The notes below the pieces were generated by a model. The model was not told the origin of the DNA. It saw nothing but the letters and a program-made list of their open reading frames with translations, and searched no databases. Shown here one piece after another: positions 10,581-19,400 of a stretch of DNA of 23,712 bases. The stretch covers positions 1-23,712 of the forward strand of contig CAZWHE010000053.1 in NCBI GenBank assembly GCA_964633825.1, written 5' to 3'. How positions within the stretch are numbered: the first letter of the stretch is position 1; every line of letters starts with the position of its first letter. The position numbers were made by a program, and so were the translations under genes. Source of the DNA: CAZWHE01 sp964633825. GTDB taxonomy: Bacteria; Planctomycetota; B15-G4; CAYZWU01.

Positions 10581-10608
10581 GGGGGAGGCCGAGGCCTCCC
10601 CCTTTCTC
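10581..10608 (+). terminator. Rho-independent terminator or attenuator hairpin between OPT and M3 peptidase genes
   Basis: GGGGGAGGCC (10581-10590) and GGCCTCCCCC (10593-10602) form a perfect 10-bp stem around GA, opening to an 8-bp stem with a 6-nt loop if tight turns are relaxed. TTTCTC follows. It starts 11 bases after the OPT stop and ends 17 bases before the next ATG, just ahead of that gene's ribosome binding site (AAGGAA). The U-tract is short and interrupted, so termination may be partial. Confidence 0.75.
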
Positions 10609-10624
10609 AAAAGGAACGAATACG

Positions 10625-12592
10625 ATGAAAAAACAGATTATCATGACTGGAGCTCTCATGGCCCTTTTCGCTCTGATACTGGGATTGACCGCATCGTGCG
10701 AAAAATGTGAAAGCGATAAATTCACCTGTCCCGATTGCTCGAAAAAAACTTCCCTCCAAAAGAAGAGCGATTCCCCTGCCGGCTCCGCCGAGAAATCAGC
10801 CGCCGCCATCCCCGAGCGGTCCGATGTGGACGACTCTTTCAAGTGGCGCACGGCCGACATCTTCGCCGACGACGAAGCCTGGGAGGAGGCGTTCACCAAG
10901 CTGAAGGCCGAGATCCCCGAGCTGAAGAGGTTCAAGGGCAAGCTCGGCTCGTCGGCCAAGGTCCTGCTCGATTGCTTCAAGTATCAGGACGAGATCAGCG
11001 TCGTCTTCGAGCAGGCCTTCGGATACGCCATGGTGAAGAAGGACACGGACACGAGGAAGACGGAGAGCCAGGCGCGGTTCAACAGGATTTCGGCCCTCGC
11101 CGTCGAGTTCGGCGCAGCGATCTCGTACATCCTGCCCGAGATCCTGGCGATTCCCGAAGCCAAGATCCGGGCCTTCATGCAGGAAGAGCCCGGCCTCGTT
11201 CTCTACGAGCACGCCCTGGACGACATCATCCGCCAGCGGGAGCACGTCCTCTCCGAGAAAGAGGAAGCCCTCATCGCCTCGGCCGGCAACGTCTTCCGCG
11301 GGGCGCAGGACACGTTCTCCATGCTCACCAACGCCGATCTCACTTTTCCCAAGATCACCGATGAAAACGGCAACGAGGTGGAAACGTCGAACTCCCTCTA
11401 CTACAAGTACCGCGGGTCGCGCGACCGCGCCGTGCGCCAGGCCAACGAAGAGGCCTACCACGGCACTTACATCAAGTACCGCAACACGATCGCCGCGCTC
11501 ATGCGTACGAACGTTTACAGGGACATCTTCAGCGCAAAGACGCGCGGCTACGAATCGTCGCTCCACTCGGCCCTCGACGGCGCCAACATCCCCGTCGATG
11601 TCTATCTCAACCTCATCAAGACGGTGAACGAGAACCTCCACGTTCTCCACCGCTACACGAAGCTCCGCAAGAAGATCCTGGGGCTCGACAAGCTGAAGGG
11701 ATACGACCTCTACAACTCCCTCTTCCCCGACGCCGACATGACCGTCGAATTCGACGAGGCGAAGGAGATGGTGAGAGCCGGGCTCGCCCCGCTCGGCGAG
11801 AAGTACCTCAAGGTTCTCTTCGAGGGGATGGAGGGGGGCTGGCTCGACGTTTACGAGAACGTGGGGAAACGCTCCGGCGCATACTCTGCCGGCATCTACG
11901 GCGTCCATCCCTTCGTGCTTCTCAACTACCACGACCGCCTCGAGGACGCCTTCACCCTCGCACACGAGATGGGCCACGCCATGCACTCGTGGCACTCGCA
12001 AGCCGTCCAGCCGAAAACCTACGCCGACTACACGATCTTCAACGCCGAGATCGCGTCGACAACGAACGAGGCGCTTCTCATCAACCACCTCCTCAAGGTG
12101 ATCACCGACAAGAAACAGAGAGCTTTCCTCCTCGACTTCTACCTCGACTCGATCCGCAACACCTTCTTCCGGCAGACCCTCTTCGCCGAGTTCGAGCTCG
12201 AGATTCACAAGCACGCCGAGGCCGGCAAATCCCTCACCGCCGACTACCTGGAAAAAACGTACGGCGACCTGGTCTCGAAGTATTACGGCCCCGACCTCGA
12301 CGTGGATCAGTTCAAGGCGGTGGAATGGAGCCGGATCCCCCACTTCTACCGCAGCTTCTACGTTTACACCTATGCCACGGGCTACGCGGCGGCGGCGTCC
12401 TTCTCAATGCGCATTCTCGAAATGGGGGACCCCGCCCGGGACCAGTACATCGAACACTTCCTGAGCGGCGGCTCATCCGACTACTCGACGGAAACCTTGA
12501 AGAAGGCGGGCGTGGACATGACATCGCCCGAACCGATTCTGGCCCTGATTCAGCTCTTCGACAGCCTTCTCGACGAGCTGGAAAAGCTCTAG
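10625..12592 (+). CDS. Exported M3-family oligoendopeptidase F-like peptidase
   Basis: A 655-residue M3 zinc metallopeptidase. The catalytic region reads AHEMGHAMHSW (H447, E448, H451) with the third ligand E475 in NAEIASTTNEALL. The remaining sequence follows the PepF pattern, including the IYGVHPFVLLNYHD stretch before the active site and the FYVYTYATGYAAA segment near the C-terminus. Unlike normal cytoplasmic PepF (about 600 residues), it starts with an export signal ending LTASC, with C25 as a possible lipidation site (T at -3 makes the lipobox imperfect). A CxxC-X6-CxxC segment (C25, C28, C35, C38) and a low-complexity linker follow. It would cut oligopeptides outside the cytoplasmic membrane. 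AAGGAA precedes the ATG. The stop codon overlaps the left end of the large inverted repeat. Confidence 0.92.
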   Translation: MKKQIIMTGALMALFALILGLTASCEKCESDKFTCPDCSKKTSLQKKSDSPAGSAEKSAAAIPERSDVDDSFKWRTADIFADDEAWEEAFTKLKAEIPELKRFKGKLGSSAKVLLDCFKYQDEISVVFEQAFGYAMVKKDTDTRKTESQARFNRISALAVEFGAAISYILPEILAIPEAKIRAFMQEEPGLVLYEHALDDIIRQREHVLSEKEEALIASAGNVFRGAQDTFSMLTNADLTFPKITDENGNEVETSNSLYYKYRGSRDRAVRQANEEAYHGTYIKYRNTIAALMRTNVYRDIFSAKTRGYESSLHSALDGANIPVDVYLNLIKTVNENLHVLHRYTKLRKKILGLDKLKGYDLYNSLFPDADMTVEFDEAKEMVRAGLAPLGEKYLKVLFEGMEGGWLDVYENVGKRSGAYSAGIYGVHPFVLLNYHDRLEDAFTLAHEMGHAMHSWHSQAVQPKTYADYTIFNAEIASTTNEALLINHLLKVITDKKQRAFLLDFYLDSIRNTFFRQTLFAEFELEIHKHAEAGKSLTADYLEKTYGDLVSKYYGPDLDVDQFKAVEWSRIPHFYRSFYVYTYATGYAAAASFSMRILEMGDPARDQYIEHFLSGGSSDYSTETLKKAGVDMTSPEPILALIQLFDSLLDELEKL

Positions 12593-12822
12593 CGGGACAC
12601 AATGCGCGGTAACCCGTAAACGGTTTTCGTCCTGCTAAAAAAGATGGGGATATTGAACGGTTCGCCCGGGCCCCGAACGTAATGGGTCTGCGAGCAAGTC
12701 CTCGCAAAGCCTGCGGATTATGCTCGCAGACCCATTACGTCCGTGACCCGGGCGAGGTGGAATATCCTTTTCTTTTAGCAGGACGAAAACCGTTTACGGG
12801 TTACCGCGCATTGTGTCCCGCT
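12591..12822. repeat. 232-bp imperfect inverted repeat (giant hairpin or MITE-like element) between convergent genes
   Basis: The arms are 12591-12696 and 12721-12822 with a 24-nt centre. The outer 50 bases of the two arms (12591-12640 and 12773-12822) are exact reverse complements; the tip reads AGCGGGACACAATGCG. A middle zone pairs imperfectly, with matching blocks GGATATT (12648-12654 / 12761-12767) and CGCCCGGG (12663-12670 / 12747-12754). The innermost 20 bases (12677-12696 / 12721-12740) pair perfectly. The first two bases of the element are part of the TAG stop of the M3 peptidase gene, and the element ends four bases before the stop codon of the opposing gene. I see no clear target-site duplication and no transposase. 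It may act as a two-way terminator or be a non-autonomous mobile element. Confidence 0.93.
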
Positions 12823-12826
12823 CGAG

Positions 12827-13912
12827 TTACTTGCTGCCCTGTTCGGACATCTTCATCATCATTTCGAACATCTTACCCACGTTGTTGATCTTCATGACCA
12901 GGGTGTCGTTATCGCCGGTGATAACCGAGAGCGCTCCCGTGGACGTGATCCCCCAGCTGAAGACCGCGCCCGACTTCTGCAGGTTGTAGAACTGCATGCA
13001 GAAGTTGCAGATTTCCTTTTTCGCCCGCTCCGGCTCCATCTCTCCCACCTGGGCGTAAAGCTTCTGACTGCGCTTCTCCATTTCCTGGTAAGCTTCGAGG
13101 TTCTTGGGGTTTTTGACCACGGCGTTCAGGGCGATCCCGTTTTCCAGATAGACGACGTCGTTCCTGGCCGCAACGAGCATCTCTGGATTCTTGATGAACT
13201 CGCGGCAGAGGAAACATTTCTTCATAATGTCGGCATAGGGGCCCATCTGGCGGAGCATCTCTTCACCCGTCGGACCGGCTGTTCCTTTCATTCCCGAGCA
13301 TTCGCCTTTTTCCATGTCGCACTTGCCCTGGCCCCCGCAGCCTGTGGGCAGCTCGCCCGAGCAGGCGGACGGGGCGTCCGAGCAGGTGGACGGTTCGTCC
13401 GAACAGGCGGATTCTTCGCCCGAACATCCCATCTCTTTTTCGAACTCCTTCATCGCCTCGGTAATCTTGTCCGCCCAAGCGTGGTATTCCTTGCAGAGTC
13501 CGGGATCGGCCGTGCGTGTGACCATGATCCAACCCGTCGGCGTGTCGACCCGTTCCTCGGTGACGCCCTTGCGCACGAAGGCGAAGAAATCCGCGCAGTG
13601 TTGGCAGAGCGATTCGGAGCACTCCTTGGCGCCCATTTTTTTGAACTTCTCGGTGATCACCCTGTCCTTTTCCTCGAACGCCCTGAGCCGGGGCATGAGG
13701 GCCGGGTTCTTCAGGCAGATCGTATAGATGACGCCCTCGCTCCACTTGTGGATCTTGTAGTCCACGGCTTTCATGAGCTCCACGTCCTTGAAGACCATGC
13801 CGCAGATCTCACAATCCGCCCAGGGGGGCTCCTCCTCCCCGGAAAGGGCCGGAGCCTGGAAAAGAAAGAGGACAAGGCCTGCCGTGACGAGAGATTTGAT
13901 CAATCCGTTCAT
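12827..13912 (-). CDS. Exported cysteine-rich protein with duplicated CxxC-X65-CxxC module
   Basis: A 361-residue protein with a signal peptide (1-22, ending APA). AAGGAG precedes its ATG. Two homologous halves align without gaps at an offset of 199 residues: C34xxC37 ... C103xxC106 and C233xxC236 ... C302xxC305, both with exactly 65 residues between the motifs. K68-N69-P70 matches K267-N268-P269, and G127 matches G326. A low-complexity linker (about 162-207) with CSDEPSTCSDAPSAC-type units adds eight more cysteines. The first motif, CEICGM, resembles the copper-binding CxxCGM of NosL-type proteins, but nothing else matches that family. I do not recognise the family. Metal binding or extracytoplasmic thiol chemistry are plausible inferences. 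It is convergent with the M3 peptidase gene and divergent from the small membrane protein. Confidence 0.85.
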   Translation of the reverse strand: MNGLIKSLVTAGLVLFLFQAPALSGEEEPPWADCEICGMVFKDVELMKAVDYKIHKWSEGVIYTICLKNPALMPRLRAFEEKDRVITEKFKKMGAKECSESLCQHCADFFAFVRKGVTEERVDTPTGWIMVTRTADPGLCKEYHAWADKITEAMKEFEKEMGCSGEESACSDEPSTCSDAPSACSGELPTGCGGQGKCDMEKGECSGMKGTAGPTGEEMLRQMGPYADIMKKCFLCREFIKNPEMLVAARNDVVYLENGIALNAVVKNPKNLEAYQEMEKRSQKLYAQVGEMEPERAKKEICNFCMQFYNLQKSGAVFSWGITSTGALSVITGDNDTLVMKINNVGKMFEMMMKMSEQGSK

Positions 13913-13950
13913 TCTATTTCTCCTTAATGATATTCATTTCGAATAGGGAA

Positions 13951-13977
13951 TTGTTGTTACTCCAGGTTACGTATAAT
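13951..13977 (+). promoter_or_regulatory. Possible promoter in the divergent gap
   Basis: A perfect TATAAT (13972-13977) is preceded by TTGTTG (13951-13956) with a short 15-bp spacer. It would drive the small membrane protein at 14106 with a leader of about 120 nt. The gap is visibly more AT-rich than surrounding DNA and must also contain the promoter of the cysteine-rich gene on the other strand, which I could not locate with confidence. Confidence 0.35.
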
Positions 13978-14105
13978 AGATCCCAGAATGAAGTAAAAAT
14001 ATTGTTGAATGTGCGCTCCGAGCCGGCGATCCCCCCGGGGTATCACGGCACGGAGCAGCGGGCGGTCCTTGGCGGTTTCTTTTCCTCGATTCAGGGAGGT
14101 TTGTC

Positions 14106-14399
14106 ATGAAACTCAACGTCAAATCATTCGCCTTGACCTGTGCCATCATCTGGGGGCTCGGGCTCTTACTCATCACCTGGTGGATCATACTCTACCATTT
14201 TATCAACGATTGTCCGCCGGTGAACGTGGACGCCGCGGGATACGAGCCGCCCTTTATCGCGCTCATCTACTGGGGTTACAGCTTCACCCCCTTCGGCAGC
14301 CTCATCGGGCTCGTCTGGGCTTTCTTCGACGCCCTGATCGGCGGCGCGATCTTCGCCTGGCTCTACAACCTGCTCGTCGGGAAGAAAGCAGCGGCGTAA
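14106..14399 (+). CDS. Small two-helix membrane protein (type often auto-labelled 'bacteriophage holin')
   Basis: A 97-residue protein with GGGAGG seven bases before its ATG. Two hydrophobic segments (about 8-30 and 65-90) flank a short exposed loop. The sequence pattern (VKSFALTCAIIWGLGLLL at the start, YWGYSFTPFGSLIGLVWAF, then IGGAIFAWLYNLLVG) recalls a family of small bacterial membrane proteins that automated pipelines often name bacteriophage holin; I recall that label rather than any demonstrated lysis role. There are no phage genes nearby, so a resident membrane protein of unknown function is more likely. It converges on the second OPT gene. Confidence 0.8.
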   Translation: MKLNVKSFALTCAIIWGLGLLLITWWIILYHFINDCPPVNVDAAGYEPPFIALIYWGYSFTPFGSLIGLVWAFFDALIGGAIFAWLYNLLVGKKAAA

Positions 14400-14450
14400 A
14401 CGGAAACCCTCAGACGGAGTGCCCAGCTCGGGCTCGCCGCTTATTGGACG

Positions 14451-16472
14451 TTATTCCTCTGTTTTGGCCCTGCACGAGTTCCAGTAGACGAAGAGAAGGA
14501 TCAGGACAAAGGCGGCGAGCCCGACCCAGTTGAGAGCCGGTCCCGCGTTTGGTCCGTAATCGATGTAGAGGGCTTCCTTACTCATACCGAAGGCCCACTC
14601 CGCTTGGGAGATGTACTTCACGAGTGCATCCATCACGCCGGCAAGAGCGCCGCCGGCCAACAGCCCGGATGCAACGAGGAGACCCCGGTTGTGGCGGGCC
14701 TTGGAAAGCGCCATATTCTTCGAGCTCTTCTTGACGAACCAGGCCACGATGGCGCCCATCAGGATCGGCGAGTTCAGCTCGATGGGCAGGTACATGCCGA
14801 GGGCGAAGGCGAGGGCTGAAACGCCCAGCATCTCGACGAGAAGGGCAATGATCCCGCCCAAGGCATAGAGGAGCCAGGGCGTTTCCTGTCCCCCCATGAG
14901 CGATGAGAGCACGGCCGCCATGGCATTGGGCTGCGGAGCCAGGAGGGGATCGGGATGTTCGATCGTCTTGTGAAAACCTTGGGTTTTGTTCAAAAGAAGA
15001 ATCACGGCCGTGACCACGCCGGCCGCCACGATGCAGGCGAGGATGTTGGACCACTGGATCCGCTTCGGCGTGGCCCCCATCCAGTAGCCGAGCTTGAACT
15101 CGGTCACGAGCGTTCCGGCCATGGAGAGGGCGGTGCAGACCACGCCGCCGATGAGGAGCACGGCCAGCATGCCGGCCTTCCCTTCCAGTCCGACAGAGGC
15201 CATGATCACCGATGAAACGATGAGCGTCATGAGCGTCATCCCCGAGATCGGCGTGACCGAGATCATGGCGACGGCCCAGGCCGACACGCTCACGAAGAGG
15301 AAGGAGATCACCACGGTGACGATGATTGCAATCGACGCGATCGTGGCGGGGTTCTCCATTCCGGCCAGGACCGAGTACCGGAAGTAGAGCCAGAGGAGGA
15401 CTGTTGTCAGAACAAAAAGGCCGAACACGACGGGCATGGAGATATCCCTGTCCGTGCGGACGATTTCAGCTTCCCCGCTGCGCTTGCTCTTCAGAAATCC
15501 GCGCGCGCCTTCCGTGAAAGCCGACAAGATCACCTTGGAGAGCTTGAGAATCCCAACGAGGCCGGCCACGAAGATACCGCCGATCCCGATGAAGCGGGCA
15601 TACTTATCGAAGATCACATCGTAGGACATCTCGGAGATCAGGGGGAGGTGGGCCATTGTCGGCTCGGTCAAGCCCTGCCCAAAGTACGCTATGATCGGCA
15701 CGATCACCACGGTGGAGAGGAGCGACCCGGCCAGGATGATGGCGGCGTAGCGGACACCGATGAGATACCCGAGCCCGGCGATGGCGGCCGAGGTGTTGAG
15801 CGCGAACACGGCCTTGACGTTTTCGGTGAGATAGGAGCAGGTCCTGACAGAGGCGGTGGTGAAGGCGTCGGCCCATATCTTGAAGGCTAGGACAATGAAG
15901 TCGAGAACGAAACCGACACCCAGGGAAAAAGCGAGCACGCGCGCCTGCTCCCCTCCTTTTTCACCCACCATGAGGGTTTCGGCAATGGCCGTTCCCTCGG
16001 GAAAGGGGAGCTTGCCGTGCGTGTCGGCCACGAAGTAGCGGCGAAAGGGAATCAGGAAGAGCGCCCCGAGAACAGCGCCGAAGAAAGGAACGATCATGAT
16101 CTGGAAGAAGGACGACATGTCTTCCAGTCCCAGGATGTAAATGGCGGGCATGACAAAGACCGATCCCGCGGCCACGATTCCCGAGGTTCCGCCGACGGAA
16201 AGAATATTGATATTTTCGATGAGCGTGCTCTTGCGCGCCATCATGGCTGAAAAGCCGATTGCCAGGATGGCGATCGGAATGGTCGTCTCGATCCCCTGGC
16301 CGAGCTTCAGGATGATGAAGGTCGTTGCCGCGGAAAAGAAGATCCCCATGGCGAGCCCGAAAAGGACGGAGCGCCACGTTATTTCCAGCACGCTCGCCTT
16401 CGCGGGAACGATGGGCTCGTAGACCTCGCCCGGCTTCAGCTCGCGGAACGCATTCTCGGGTAAGCCTTTCAC
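14451..16472 (-). CDS. OPT-family oligopeptide transporter (second copy)
   Basis: A 673-residue polytopic membrane protein, paralogous to the OPT at 8390. It shares LPENAFRELKPGEVYEPIVPA, IETTIPIAILAI, LPFPEGTAIAETL, GYWMGATPKR, the PISGMTLMTLIV segment, DPLLAPQPNAM and PWLLYALG followed by LAFALGMYLPI. It starts with GTG at 16472. An upstream in-register GTG at 16474 would be followed at once by a stop, and AAGGAG lies six bases before the chosen codon. It lacks the acidic repeat tail of the first copy. Only 18 bp separate it from the Tricorn-like gene upstream on the same strand, so the two are almost certainly one operon, pairing an extracytoplasmic peptidase with a peptide importer. Confidence 0.93.
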   Translation of the reverse strand: MKGLPENAFRELKPGEVYEPIVPAKASVLEITWRSVLFGLAMGIFFSAATTFIILKLGQGIETTIPIAILAIGFSAMMARKSTLIENINILSVGGTSGIVAAGSVFVMPAIYILGLEDMSSFFQIMIVPFFGAVLGALFLIPFRRYFVADTHGKLPFPEGTAIAETLMVGEKGGEQARVLAFSLGVGFVLDFIVLAFKIWADAFTTASVRTCSYLTENVKAVFALNTSAAIAGLGYLIGVRYAAIILAGSLLSTVVIVPIIAYFGQGLTEPTMAHLPLISEMSYDVIFDKYARFIGIGGIFVAGLVGILKLSKVILSAFTEGARGFLKSKRSGEAEIVRTDRDISMPVVFGLFVLTTVLLWLYFRYSVLAGMENPATIASIAIIVTVVISFLFVSVSAWAVAMISVTPISGMTLMTLIVSSVIMASVGLEGKAGMLAVLLIGGVVCTALSMAGTLVTEFKLGYWMGATPKRIQWSNILACIVAAGVVTAVILLLNKTQGFHKTIEHPDPLLAPQPNAMAAVLSSLMGGQETPWLLYALGGIIALLVEMLGVSALAFALGMYLPIELNSPILMGAIVAWFVKKSSKNMALSKARHNRGLLVASGLLAGGALAGVMDALVKYISQAEWAFGMSKEALYIDYGPNAGPALNWVGLAAFVLILLFVYWNSCRAKTEE

Positions 16473-16478
16473 ACTGCT

Positions 16479-16484
16479 CTCCTT
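16479..16484 (-). promoter_or_regulatory. Ribosome binding site that fixes a GTG start
   Basis: On the minus strand AAGGAG sits six bases before GTG (16472-16470), inside the 18-bp gap after the Tricorn-like stop codon. It supports the GTG start of the OPT gene and suggests translation linked to the upstream gene. Confidence 0.8.
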
Positions 16485-16490
16485 TGTTTC

Positions 16491-19400
16491 TTATCTTTTG
16501 TCGGGATATTCGGGCGGACCGGGGAGCTCGTCCCAGTCGCCGTAATAATCCTTCACCCGGCCGAGCACGACCTCAATCGCTTTCTCGAGCTGGGGGTCTT
16601 CGCCGGCCAGGACCTTGTCGGGCCAGTTCTCGATCTCGATGTCGGGGTCCACGCCGTGTCCCTCGAAGTACCACTCCTTGGTCCACGGCGAGTAGGGCGC
16701 GAACTGGGGCGGCGTGGTCGTGCCCCCGTCCACGAGGGACTGGTGCGGCTCGATGCCCACGGCGCCGCCCCACGTTCTCATTCCGATGACGGTCCCCATC
16801 TTCTTGACCTGGACCGCCGTGGCGAAGTATTCGCCGCACGAGCCCGTGTCCTGGTTGACGAGAACGACCATGGGTCCGTAGAAGGTGCTTTCGGGGTTGC
16901 GCAGGATCCCGCCCTCGCGCGGGATGGTGAGCGACCAGACCTTCCGCTCCAGCCTGTCGAGGATCATGTCGGCCGTGAAACCGCCGCCGTTGTACCGGTC
17001 GTCGATGATGAGCCCTTTCTTGTAATGCTGGGAATAGTAGACCTTGGCGAACTCGATCAGCCCGCCCTGCCCCATGTCGGGAAGGTGGACGTAGGCGATT
17101 TGGCCGTCCGTGGCCTCGTCGACCTTCTTTCTGCACGTCTCGACCCAGCGGCGGTAGCGGAGCCGCCTCTCGCTGCCGATCGGCTTGAAGGAATACTCTT
17201 TCGCGCCTTCGGGGGTGGGCTCCGAGTTGTATGTAATCGTCACGATGGCGCCGAGCTTGCCCACGAAGCGCTCGTAGACGCTGTCGCCCTTCTTCACCTC
17301 AACCCCGTCCACGGCGATGAGGTAGTCCCCCGCTTTCACGCCGCAATCGGGAGCATAGAGGGGCGATCGGTACTGCGGATCCGCGTTGTCGCCCTCGAGG
17401 ACCGCCGCGATGCGGTAGTATTCGCCCGGGCTATGGACGTCGAAATCAACGCCCATGAGACCGGTGGAAGGACGGGGCGCCGTCGAGCGATCTCCCGTGT
17501 CGCCGCCCCAGACATAGGTGTGGCCCACGTTGAGCTCGCCGATCATCTCGCCGATCAGATAGTTGAGATCGCCGCGGCTGCCGCAATAGGGGACGAGGGA
17601 GCGGTACTTCTTCTTCATGGCGGCCCAGTCCACCTGGTGCATGTTCCTGTCGTAGAAGAAATCGCGCTGCACGCGCCACGCCTCGTCGAAGATCTGGAAG
17701 AACTCGGCCCTCCTGTCCACGCGGCCGTAAACGCGATCGAGCTCGACCCTTCCTTTGCCCGGAGACGCCTTCGCGCCCGCCTTCGTCACGCCGTAGGTGG
17801 ATCCCGAACGATAGACCATCTTCTTGCCGTCCGCCGAGAGATGGTAGTTGCCCATGCCGGACATGAGCGGGGACGATTTCTTCGACTCGAGGTCGAACTT
17901 ACGGAGGTCGCAGTCCGGTCCGGACCCGTCGGTGACGATCTGGTACTTGAGGAACTGAAGATCCTCCTTGCCGAGGTAGAGGAATCCTCCCTTGATCGCT
18001 TCGAGGCGGAAATAATTGCCGGCCGGCACGGGCACCTCGACCATTCTGCGGGCGAAGTCGCTCGTTGTGACGGCGGTTTCGTCCTTTTTGTCTTTATCGG
18101 CGTCTTCGCCGGCGGTTTCGGCGTCTTCGCCGGCGGTTTCGGCGTCTTCGCCGGCGACTTTGGCGTCATCGCCGGCGACTTCGGCGTCTTTGCCGGCGGT
18201 TTCATCTTTCTTCTCCTCGTCCTTTTCGTCCTTGTCGGCAACGGTCTCGTCGCACTCCTCGGCCTTGAAGGGCGAAGGCTCGCCTTCTTTCAGGATCAGG
18301 CAGTAGGGCTTGGTCATGTCGAGGAAAATATGGTTCTGGTCGAGGTCGCCCATGATCGGGTTGAACGTCCGGTCGGAGAGGAAATAGAGGTACTTGCCGT
18401 CCGGGCTGAACGAGGGGCTGAAGTCGTTGCGCGACCCGTCGGTGACCGTGAACGCTTTCTCCTCGTCGAGCGAATAGAGAAAGATCGACTCGAGCTGGCT
18501 CTGCACGACCTTGGTGTAGACGAGCCACCGGCTGTCGGGCGAGAAGGAGTATTCCTGAATGCCCCAGTCCTCCCAGCCCGTGTCGACGTCCGCTCTGTCG
18601 ACGACCCTGCCCTCCTTTGCGTCCACATCGACGAGATGGAGCTGAAGAGCCTTGTCGGCAAAGGCGAGGCGCTTCGAATCGGGCGACCAGACGGGCTGCA
18701 TGCGGAAGCCCTGTCCCCCGCTGGTGAGCCCGATCCAGTCGCCGTCCCCCTTCCGGTCGACGAGATAGATCTCTTCCTCGCCCGTCTTGTCGGAAATGAA
18801 GGCGACCCACCGGCCGTCGGGCGACCAGGCCGGGTTCTTCTCGCGCGTGCCCGGCGTGTTTTCGGTGAGGCAGCGCGGGGTCCCCTTCTCCACGGGCACG
18901 GTGTAGATATCGCCCCGGCTGTCGAAGACCATGCGGACTCCCTTGGGCGACAGGCCGAAGCTGCCCATGTAGTCGCTCACGGAAAAGTGCGACTCCCGCA
19001 TGGGGGTTTCGTCCGTGGGAATATAAACCGGGACCATCCTGCTGATCCCGTCCGCCGTATTCAGAACAAAGAGCTCCCCCCCTTTCTGGTAGACAATGGC
19101 GTTGTCCGGACCCATGGACGGGTACTTCACGTCGTAGTCCTTGTGGCCCGTCACCTGGCTGATCGTCCGGTCCGCCACAGAGAACTTGAAGATATTGGAA
19201 ACGCCGGTCCGATCGGAGGCGTAGAAGATGTCGCCGCCGATCCACATGGGCCAGTTGTCGTTTCCGTCGAACTCGGTGATCTTCTCGAAGTGCCCTTCGT
19301 CGAGCCATGCGATCCAGATGTCCATGGCCATGCCGCCCTTGTAACGCTTCCACGTGGCGAACTCCCGCGCGATCCTGTTGTAGGCGATGCGCGACCCGTC

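Noticed and set aside
12312..12888. Open frames on both strands sharing the peptide LAGRKPFTGYRALCPA
   Set aside because: The shared peptide comes from the two arms of the inverted repeat being read in opposite directions, not from related genes.
14106..14399. Phage origin suggested by the holin-like small membrane protein
   Set aside because: No endolysin, structural or integrase gene is nearby, and the flanking genes are ordinary metabolic or transport genes. The holin label is a naming habit for this type of protein.
14400..14450. Possible two-way terminator between the small membrane protein and the second OPT gene
   Set aside because: The only pairing (GCCC-AGCTC-GGGC) has a 4-bp stem and no U-tract.
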